Part shown: piece after piece, positions 1-5,870 of the stretch
How the letters are laid out: each line of letters begins with the position of its first letter
Position numbering within the stretch: the stretch's first letter is position 1
DNA from: Acetobacteraceae bacterium
GTDB taxonomy: Bacteria; Pseudomonadota; Alphaproteobacteria; Acetobacterales; Acetobacteraceae
Assembly (NCBI GenBank): GCA_947476855.1
Contig: CANJSR010000140.1
Span: 1 to 10,883, forward strand
Length of the DNA: 10,883 bases
Direction of reading: 5' to 3'
Program-made: the position numbers and the translations under genes
Notes under the pieces: generated by a model
The model's input: only the letters and a program-made list of their open reading frames with translations
Databases searched by the model: none
Told to the model about the DNA's origin: nothing

Positions 1-21
1 CACACCCTGATCCATACAGAC

Positions 22-167
22 AGGGTGGATTGGACAACCTGGTGGCTTTGGCGGGGAGCCCGCACCCGATCCCATCCCGAACTCGGCCGTGAAAATCCCC
101 AGCGCCCATGGGACTGTGTCTTAAGACACGGGAGAGTAGGTCGCCGCCAGGTCCTCCAATCCACCCT
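22..167 (+). other. 5S rRNA precursor processing stem
   Basis: The 13 nt at 22-34 (AGGGTGGATTGGA) are perfectly complementary to 155-167 (TCCAATCCACCCT). In the transcript they would enclose the 5S rRNA in a long helix stacked on helix I, as expected for an RNase-processed 5S precursor. A shorter competing hairpin (CACCCTG at 3-9 with CAGGGTG at 21-27) overlaps the left arm. The pairing is seen directly; the processing role is inferred from known rRNA maturation. Confidence 0.8.
37..152 (+). rRNA. rrf: 5S ribosomal RNA
   Basis: This is the 5S rRNA of the large ribosomal subunit. The 5' segment CCTGGTGGC (38-46) pairs with the 3' segment GCCGCCAGG (143-151) to form helix I. The interior carries the well-conserved 5S stretches around CCCGATCCCATCCCGAACTC and GGGAGAGTAGGTCGCCGCC. 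The length of about 115 nt is normal. It lies at the start of the window just before an initiator tRNA, the usual alphaproteobacterial order 16S-23S-5S-tRNA-fMet, so the 23S gene should lie immediately to the left. The exact ends are uncertain by 1-2 nt. Confidence 0.96.
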
Positions 168-181
168 ACAAAAACCACCCG

Positions 182-242
<61 letters not shown>

Positions 243-258
<16 letters not shown>

Positions 259-306
259 CCGATAATAGACCCCCACTGACCCAAGTCAGTGGGGGTTTGT
301 CGTTGG
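243..306 (+). repeat. Left direct repeat: tRNA-fMet 3' end plus terminator (attL-like)
   Basis: These 64 nt match 5796-5859 without gaps at 53 positions. Seven of the 11 differences fall in the 8-nt linker 260-267; outside it only positions 253, 268, 279 and 284 differ. The repeat begins in the 3' half of the tRNA T arm, runs through the acceptor end and CCA, and includes the whole terminator. Tyrosine-recombinase elements that integrate in a tRNA gene typically leave this kind of direct repeat. The left copy belongs to the intact tRNA. No integrase gene is seen in the window, so the attachment-site reading is inference. Confidence 0.7.
268..304 (+). terminator. Intrinsic terminator of the rRNA-tRNA operon
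   Basis: A perfect 11-bp stem is formed by 270-280 (CCCCCACTGAC) and 285-295 (GTCAGTGGGGG), with the 4-nt loop CCAA and an added A269-T296 pair. It is followed by TTTGTCGTT. It lies 11 nt after the tRNA CCA end. The T tract is short, but the stem is very strong, as is usual at rRNA operon ends. A near copy stands at 5822-5857. Confidence 0.88.
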
Positions 307-319
307 GGACTCAATACCC

Positions 320-607
320 TCAGAAAACAAGCGGCCTTTTGCGATTGAGGAATCCCAGATACCGGCCGGTTGACGCCCGCGCCTCGGCGACACTGTCATA
401 GGCTCTCAGGTACACCGTGTCGGCGGCCCCCAGGCAAAAGATGTCCTCCGCCCACACCTGGTTGGCGCGATCGACCACGAGATCGCCAAGAAGGTAGGGA
501 TATATTTTATGGTCAGGATCGGGCTTCGAGGTATTCGGCCCGCGGTCAAGCGCTGCGATCCCCAAGCGCCGCATCATGCCCTCGCCACGCAACAGATCGC
601 GTAACAT
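320..607 (-). pseudogene. IS3-family transposase remnant with two internal deletions
   Basis: The 95-codon reading frame is a shortened copy of an IS3-family OrfB transposase. Recognisable blocks in order are RDLLRGEG (residues 3-10), MRRLGIAAL (12-20), PNTSKP (24-29), HKIYPYLL (33-40), RANQVWAEDI (47-56, with the first DDE aspartate at D55) and VYLRAYDSVAEARAS (65-79), then RYLGFLNRKRP. In intact relatives about ten residues lie between RDLLRGEG and the MRR block. Most of the catalytic core, including the second Asp and the Glu, lies between WA-DI and VYLRAYDS. Both segments are missing here although the frame stays open. Homology stops at the RRP equivalent, about 25 nt from the rRNA operon terminator. 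A slight extension upstream (FCR codons) may also be IS-derived. I see no terminal inverted repeats. It cannot be an active transposase. Confidence 0.85.
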
Positions 608-851
608 CCGGCAGAACCCGCCACCCCGCGCCCGCCAGAGCGGATCGCGCTATCCGCATCTGTCACACGACCGTCTTCTGTTTGTGATCGAGAGGTCATG
701 ACCAGTGCCCATAAGCCCCGCTGACGGGGTGTGCCACGTGGTCGTTCGGCTGACTGCCCGCGTGCGACAGTCCCATGGCGGACCGGCACGCGCCGGGTAG
801 TCCAAGCTGACGCTGCGATACCCCGATGCAGCAATCAAGGGGATCGCCAAC
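608..851. other. Non-coding leader between IS remnant and large gene
   Basis: I find no convincing gene in these 244 nt. They must hold the promoter of the large gene, but no clear -35/-10 pair stands out. Visible elements are a perfect 10-bp palindrome GGTCATGACC (694-703), an 8-bp palindrome CCACGTGG (734-741) and a 5-bp GC hairpin, CCCCG-CTGA-CGGGG (716-729). The hairpin lacks a following T run and so is not a good terminator. Either palindrome could be an operator, but nothing in the window links it to a regulator. Confidence 0.3.
838..844 (+). promoter_or_regulatory. Ribosome binding site of the large mosaic gene
   Basis: AAGGGGA lies 7 nt before the ATG at 852 and supports that start. 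The frame is closed by TAG at 798-800, and no other ATG lies between, so the N-terminus cannot be extended far enough to add a signal peptide. Confidence 0.65.
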
Positions 852-3800
852 ATGGCGCTGGGACCGGGCTCAACCACGTTCGACGGAAACACCAACGCCC
901 AGGCAGCGGACAACGATCCGCCGTTCACGTCCCTGGCTGTCGCACAGTTCAGCCTGGCGAACTATGTCCGCATCGGCCGCTTTGACCTGCCAGAGCCGAC
1001 CCGGACCAGCGCGCCCACGAACAACCTGTTGGCGCAGGAGGTTTCAGCCGTCACCTACAACTGGGACACCGACACCCTGTTCGTCGTAGGCGATGGCGGC
1101 ACATCGATCACGCAGATCACAAAGACCGGTCAGTTGATCGACACGATGACCCTGTCGCCGGGCAGCAGCCCGCAGGGCACCGCGTTCTATGATCCCGAAG
1201 GCCTTGCCTATATCGGCGGCGGCGTGTTCGTCATGAGCGAGGAGCGCGACCGGCAGGCCGTCCAGTTCACCTACGCCCCCGGCACCACCCTGACCCGCGA
1301 CGCCGCGCAGACCGTCAAGCTCGGCACGACAATCGGCAACATCGGGTTCGAGGGCCTGTCCTACGATCCGCAGACTGGCGGCTTCATCTTCGTCAAGGAA
1401 GATTCGCCGCAGTCCGTGTTCCAGACGGATATTGATTTCGCGGCAGGAACGGCGACCAACGGCTCTCCCACCACCGTCAATTCCATCAATTTGTTCGATC
1501 CGACACTGGCGGGTCTCGCGGACATCGCGGACGTCTATGCGCTGTCGAATGTCGGCGCGTTGGCCGGCGACGAAGCCGCGGGACGCATTCTTCTGCTCAG
1601 CCAGGCATCGGCGCGGATCGTCGAGATCGACCGGTCCGGAACGATCTACAGCACGCTGAACATCGCCTCCGACCCGGGCAACCCGCTATCTGTCGCCGAT
1701 CAGCAGCATGAAGGCCTCGCGATGGACGCGGATGGCACGCTGTATGTCGTCAGCGAGAATGGCGGTGGCGACTTCGATCACCCGCAGCTTTGGGTCTATG
1801 CGCTGTCCTCGGCGCAGAACCTGGCACCGACGGCGCTTACGCTGGACAATCCGGTGGCGGCGATCGACGAGAACACCAACACGACGACCAGGATCAAGGT
1901 CGCGGACGTGCGGGTCACCGATGATGGCCTGGGCACCAATGACCTGTCGCTGAGCGGCGCGGACGCGGCCTTCTTCGAGGTCGACAACGGCGGCCTGTTC
2001 CTGAAGGCCGGCACCGTCGTCGATTTCGAGACCAAGGCCAGCTACACGATCACGGTGGCGGTCGACGACACGTCGGTCGGCAATACGCCCGACGCCACGA
2101 CCGTCTATACGCTGTCCGTGACCGACATCGTGAATGAGAACCCGTCGGCCGGGTCGCTGGTCATCTCCGAGGTCGCGCCCTGGTCCAGCGGCAACAGCCC
2201 GGTCGGGGCCGACTGGTTCGAGGTGACGAACACCGGCTCCAGCGCGGTGGATATCACCGGCTGGCGCATGGATGACGGCTCCGCCAGCTTTGTGTCCTCG
2301 GTGGCGCTGAACGGGATCACGAGCATTGGCGCCGGCCAGTCGGTGATCTTCATCGAAGCCAGCGATCCGGCGACCACGGTGCCGGCGTTCCTGACCAACT
2401 GGTTCGGCGGCAGCCCGCCGGCGAGCCTTCTGGTAGGCACCTATACCGGTGGCGGCATCGGTCTCAGCACAGGTGGCGACGCGGTCAATCTGTTCGACGC
2501 GGGCGGGACCGTGCGGGCCAATGTCACGTTCGGTGCCTCTCCGACCGGCCCCTTCCAGACCTTCAACAACGCGGCTGGCCTGAATAACGTTCCGGTCACC
2601 ACGCTCAGCGCCATTGGCACGAACGGGGCGTTTGCCGCGGTCAGCCACACGGACGAGATCGGATCGCCCGGCAGCATCGGCTCCGTGTTCATCTCGGAGA
2701 TTGCGCCGTGGTCGAGCGGAGACAGCCCCCTGGGCTTCGACTGGTTCGAGGTTACGAACACCACCGCGTTTGCGATCGACATCACCGGCTGGAAGATGGA
2801 CGACGCGTCCGGCTCTCCGGCCGCGGCCGTGACCCTGAACGGCGTGACCAGCATTGCCGCTGGGGAATCGGTGATCTTCGTCGAATCCGCCAATCCGGCG
2901 ACGGCGGCGCCCGCGTTCCTCAGCCATTGGTTTGGGACCGGAGCCCCCGTTGGCCTCCAGATCGGCAGCTACACCGGTTCGGGCGTGGGCCTGGGCAGCG
3001 GCGGCGACGCGATCCATCTGTATGACGGCGGTAACAGCCTGCGCTCCAGCATTACGTTCGGCGTGTCGCCTGGTGGGCCGCTCCCGACGTTTGAGAACGC
3101 GTCTGGCCTGAACGCCGTCACGATCGCAACGCAAAGCGCCGCCGGCACGAACGGCGCGTTCTACGCGGCGGCGAATGGGGCGGAAATCGGATCGCCGGGT
3201 GCCATCGTCCAGCCGCCCTACACGCTCCAGATCCTGCATTTCTACGGCGAATCCGGCACGCTCGGGGTGGACACGGCCCCGATCATGGGCGCGATGATCG
3301 ACCAGTTCCGCACCACAACCGCCAATACGCTGCTGTTGGGTGAGGGCGACACCTGGATCCCTGGCCCCTGGCTGGTCGCCGGTGCCGATCCGTCCATGAG
3401 CGCGATCCCCGGTATCGGATCAGCGGCGTTGGGCCGAGCGGACGTTGCTATCATGAATGCGTTCGGCGTGGATGCGTCGGCGTTGGGTAACCATGAGTTC
3501 GACCTCGGATCGCCGGTCGTTGCAGGTGCGATCGGTGCCTCCGGTGCCTGGGTTGGTGCGCAGTTCCCGTTCATCACGGCGAACCTCAACTTCTCCGCCG
3601 ACAGCGCGCTGCGCGGTCTCGCCGATGCGACGCTTGGCGGTTCGGCGGCCAATAACTTCGCCGGCATGGAAGCGTCCGCCATCAAGGGCAAGATCGCGCC
3701 CTACTCGATCGTGACCGTCAACGGCGAACGGATCGGAATCGTTGGCGCCACGACGTTCGAGCTGCTGTCGAAGACATCCCCGAACGGCACGGTACCGCAG

Positions 3801-5789
3801 GGCAGCGGCACCGATGAGGCGTCACGAATGCAGGAGGTCGCCAACCTGCTGCAGGCTTCGGTGGACGCGTTGCATTTGGCCGGGGTGAACAAGGTCGTGA
3901 TGGTCGACCAGCTTGATGATCTCGGTCGCAACCAGGTGCTGGCCGGCATGGTGTCCGGCATCGACGTGATGGTAGCCGGCGGCGGGCATGAACGCCTGGG
4001 CGACGCCAACGACGTCCCGGTCGGGTTCAACGGGCATGACGCTGATTTCGTCGCGACCTATCCGATCCTGACGACGGACAAGGACGGCAATCCCACCCTG
4101 ATCGTTACCACCGATACCGAATACACCTATCTGGGCCGGTTGCAGGTTGAGTTCGACTCGGCCGGCATTCTGAACACCGCCGCGCTGAACAACGTGATCA
4201 ACGGCGCCTATGCATCGAGCGAGGCGACGTTGCAGGCGATCTACGGCTCGACTCAATCAGCCGCCGAGATCGTCGCCGGCAGCACGACCGGCGCCAAGGT
4301 CCAGGCGATTGTCGATGGGATCGACGCAGTTGTCACGGCGAAGGACGGCACCAAGTTTGGCTTCAGCGATGTCTACCTGGAAGGCGACCGGGTCTTCGGG
4401 CGTGCGCAGGAGACCAACCTGGGTAACCTGACGGCGGACGCCAACGCGTTCAAAGCACTGGATGCCGTGGGCGGCGGCGTCATGGTGTCCCTGAAGAATG
4501 GCGGCGGGCTGCGCGCTTCGATCGGGTCGGTCGCGGCGGGCGGCGGCAAGGTGGCCAACCCACTGACCGCGAACGGCAATGTTTCCCAGTTGGACGTCGA
4601 GAACGCGTTGCGGTTCGACAACCGCCTGATGGTGTTCGACACGTCGCCGCAGGGGCTGCTCAACATCATGAACTTCGCGGCCGGTCTCGCGCCCGGCAAT
4701 GGCGGCTTCCCGCAGGTCGGCGGGCTTCGGTTCTCCTACGATCCGGACCTGCCGGTTGGCGCGCGCGTGCAGGACCTCGCGCTATATGACCAAGCCGGCA
4801 ACCTGATCGCCGTGATCGCCAATGACGGGGTGACCGATCCCTCCGCCCCGGCAACGATCCCGGTCGTGATCCTGAACTTCACAGCCAATGGCGGCGATGG
4901 TTATCCGATCAAGGCGAATGGCGAGAATTTCCGCTATCTGCTGACCGACGGCACGCTGTCCGGGCCGGTGGACGAAAGCCTCGATTTCACCGCCGTGGCG
5001 AATGTGCCGGCAAATGCCCTGGGCGAGCAGAAGGCCTTGCAGGACTTCATGCAGGCCAATCACGGCACTCAGGCAACAGCCTTCGACCAGGCTGACACGC
5101 CAGCCAGTCTGGATCTACGTATCCAGAACCTGAACGCGGTGGCGAGCGACACCGTCATCTGCTTCGCCGCCGGCACCCGCATCGCCACGCCCGATGGCAT
5201 GGTCGCGGTCGAGAACCTGCAAAAGGACGACCTAGTCACTGTCGTGCTGGGCGCGGAACCCAGCGCGGTCGTGTGGGTCGGCTACCGCGAGGTTGATTGT
5301 GCCCGCCACCCCGAGCCGCGCAAGGTCTGGCCGGTGCGGGTCAAGGCCGGCGCCTTCGGTCCGCGGCTGCCGGTGCGTGACCTGTATCTCTCCCCCGATC
5401 ATGCGGTGTTTGCCGAGGGTGTGCTTATTCCGATCAAGCATCTGGTCAACGGCACGTCCATCGCCCAGGTCGCGGTTGATACGGTCACGTACTATCACGT
5501 GGAGCTTGCGCGTCACGACATTCTGATGGCCGAAGGTCTGCCAGCGGAATCCTATCTGGATGCAGGCGACCGCGGCAACTTTGCCAACGCGGACGGACCC
5601 ATGCGCCTTTTCCCCGACTTCTCCGGCGCCGCCGCCTCGGCGATGGCGTGGGAGGCATTTGGATGCGCGTCGTTGCGGATCGTTGGCACCGAGGTCGATG
5701 CGGTACGCCAACGCCTCACCGATCGGGCCGCGAAGCGCTCGGCCTCCGGCCGTCGTCCACGCGGGCGGAAGCAGGGGATCGCGGCATAG
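852..5789 (+). CDS. Mosaic SdiA-regulated/cadherin/lamin-tail/5'-nucleotidase-like/Hint protein
   Basis: This 1645-residue, probably extracellular protein has, in order: an SdiA-regulated beta-propeller domain (about 25-320, with repeated phrases such as FYDPEGLAYIGGGVFVMSEE and DQQHEGLAMDADGTLYVV); a cadherin-like domain (323-430); two lamin-tail domains (434-609 and 610-785); a 5'-nucleotidase-like module (790-1428); and a C-terminal Hint_2 domain (1434-about 1580). The nucleotidase part keeps GD (832-833), GNHEFD (879-884) and the C-domain motifs NLTADA, NGGGLR and GGDGYP. The usual metal-binding D-x-H is replaced in HFYGESG (796-802), and the two later His motifs are also altered. The Hint part starts at C1437 (CFAAGT) and has SPDH at 1514-1517, so self-cleavage at 1436/1437 is plausible. 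There is no N-terminal signal peptide, RTX repeat or membrane segment, so the export route is unknown. The tail is basic. The gene is flanked by tRNA-derived repeats and ends at a duplicated rRNA operon terminator. Domain calls are firm; the biological role is unknown. Confidence 0.93.
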   Translation: MALGPGSTTFDGNTNAQAADNDPPFTSLAVAQFSLANYVRIGRFDLPEPTRTSAPTNNLLAQEVSAVTYNWDTDTLFVVGDGGTSITQITKTGQLIDTMTLSPGSSPQGTAFYDPEGLAYIGGGVFVMSEERDRQAVQFTYAPGTTLTRDAAQTVKLGTTIGNIGFEGLSYDPQTGGFIFVKEDSPQSVFQTDIDFAAGTATNGSPTTVNSINLFDPTLAGLADIADVYALSNVGALAGDEAAGRILLLSQASARIVEIDRSGTIYSTLNIASDPGNPLSVADQQHEGLAMDADGTLYVVSENGGGDFDHPQLWVYALSSAQNLAPTALTLDNPVAAIDENTNTTTRIKVADVRVTDDGLGTNDLSLSGADAAFFEVDNGGLFLKAGTVVDFETKASYTITVAVDDTSVGNTPDATTVYTLSVTDIVNENPSAGSLVISEVAPWSSGNSPVGADWFEVTNTGSSAVDITGWRMDDGSASFVSSVALNGITSIGAGQSVIFIEASDPATTVPAFLTNWFGGSPPASLLVGTYTGGGIGLSTGGDAVNLFDAGGTVRANVTFGASPTGPFQTFNNAAGLNNVPVTTLSAIGTNGAFAAVSHTDEIGSPGSIGSVFISEIAPWSSGDSPLGFDWFEVTNTTAFAIDITGWKMDDASGSPAAAVTLNGVTSIAAGESVIFVESANPATAAPAFLSHWFGTGAPVGLQIGSYTGSGVGLGSGGDAIHLYDGGNSLRSSITFGVSPGGPLPTFENASGLNAVTIATQSAAGTNGAFYAAANGAEIGSPGAIVQPPYTLQILHFYGESGTLGVDTAPIMGAMIDQFRTTTANTLLLGEGDTWIPGPWLVAGADPSMSAIPGIGSAALGRADVAIMNAFGVDASALGNHEFDLGSPVVAGAIGASGAWVGAQFPFITANLNFSADSALRGLADATLGGSAANNFAGMEASAIKGKIAPYSIVTVNGERIGIVGATTFELLSKTSPNGTVPQGSGTDEASRMQEVANLLQASVDALHLAGVNKVVMVDQLDDLGRNQVLAGMVSGIDVMVAGGGHERLGDANDVPVGFNGHDADFVATYPILTTDKDGNPTLIVTTDTEYTYLGRLQVEFDSAGILNTAALNNVINGAYASSEATLQAIYGSTQSAAEIVAGSTTGAKVQAIVDGIDAVVTAKDGTKFGFSDVYLEGDRVFGRAQETNLGNLTADANAFKALDAVGGGVMVSLKNGGGLRASIGSVAAGGGKVANPLTANGNVSQLDVENALRFDNRLMVFDTSPQGLLNIMNFAAGLAPGNGGFPQVGGLRFSYDPDLPVGARVQDLALYDQAGNLIAVIANDGVTDPSAPATIPVVILNFTANGGDGYPIKANGENFRYLLTDGTLSGPVDESLDFTAVANVPANALGEQKALQDFMQANHGTQATAFDQADTPASLDLRIQNLNAVASDTVICFAAGTRIATPDGMVAVENLQKDDLVTVVLGAEPSAVVWVGYREVDCARHPEPRKVWPVRVKAGAFGPRLPVRDLYLSPDHAVFAEGVLIPIKHLVNGTSIAQVAVDTVTYYHVELARHDILMAEGLPAESYLDAGDRGNFANADGPMRLFPDFSGAAASAMAWEAFGCASLRIVGTEVDAVRQRLTDRAAKRSASGRRPRGRKQGIAA
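2151..3206 (+). repeat. Tandem pair of lamin-tail domain repeats within the large gene
   Basis: Two adjacent units of exactly 176 codons each (2151-2678 and 2679-3206) align without gaps, with about 106 of 176 residues identical by eye (60%). Both begin GS-ISE-APWSSG-SP-G-DWFEVTNT, share DITGW-MDD and end in EIGSPG-I. They look like an in-frame duplication of one lamin-tail (LTD) domain that has since diverged. LTD domains in bacteria are common in secreted, membrane-associated or nuclease/phosphatase-linked proteins. Confidence 0.88.
5160..5594 (+). other. Hint (hedgehog/intein) self-processing domain, catalytic Cys codon at its start
   Basis: C1437 (codon 5160-5162) opens the block CFAAGTRIATPDG, the N-terminal splice-junction motif of Hint domains. 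LYLSPDHAVF (1511-1520) supplies the S/T-x-x-H block that assists the N-to-S acyl shift. YYHVELARHDILMAEGLPAESYL (1547-1569, two adjoining motifs) is typical of the alphaproteobacterial Hint_2 group. No terminal HN plus downstream nucleophile is seen, so cleavage or transfer rather than full splicing is expected. Confidence 0.85.
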
Positions 5790-5795
5790 GCCAAG

Positions 5796-5859
5796 CCTGT
5801 CCCCGTAACCACAATACCAACACCCCCACTGGCCCACGTCAGTGGGGGTTTGTCGTTGG
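5796..5859 (+). repeat. Right direct repeat: partial tRNA-fMet 3' end plus terminator (attR-like)
   Basis: This is the second copy of the 64-nt unit at 243-306. The tRNA-derived part, CCTGTCCCCGTAACCAC, matches the real tRNA end at 16 of 17 positions. Weaker similarity (a shared C-x-A-A, then CCTG) reaches back to 5791, immediately after the stop codon of the large gene. Upstream of that there is no tRNA body, so it is a 3' fragment only. It ends 12 nt before the 3' end of the convergent membrane-protein gene. It marks the right edge of the putative insertion. Confidence 0.72.
5822..5857 (+). terminator. Duplicated rRNA-operon terminator now ending the large gene
   Basis: The stem pairs 5823-5833 with 5838-5848, with loop CCAC and then TTTGTCGTT. 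Relative to the first copy, A279 has become G5832, turning an A-T pair into a tolerated G-T (G-U in RNA) pair. The loop differs by one base. The hairpin is otherwise intact and stands 33 nt after the large gene's stop codon. It may also block read-through into the convergent gene. Confidence 0.82.
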
Positions 5860-5870
5860 AGCCGGCACCT

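Noticed and set aside
663..687. TCACA and TGTGA halves considered as a CRP/FNR-type operator
   Set aside because: The half sites are in the reverse order and spaced 15 nt apart, which does not match the TGTGA-N6-TCACA pattern.
716..729. GC hairpin considered as an intrinsic terminator
   Set aside because: The stem is only 5 bp and no T run follows it on either strand.
852..1812. Direct quorum-sensing control of the large gene, suggested by the SdiA-regulated domain name
   Set aside because: The domain name comes from founding family members. I find no convincing LuxR-type box upstream, so the name gives no evidence of such control here.
1686..3239. Long open frame of 517 codons on the minus strand inside the large gene
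   Set aside because: It is antisense to clear domain-coding sequence, its translation is rich in Arg, Gly and Ala with no recognisable fold, and it arises from GC-rich codon bias.
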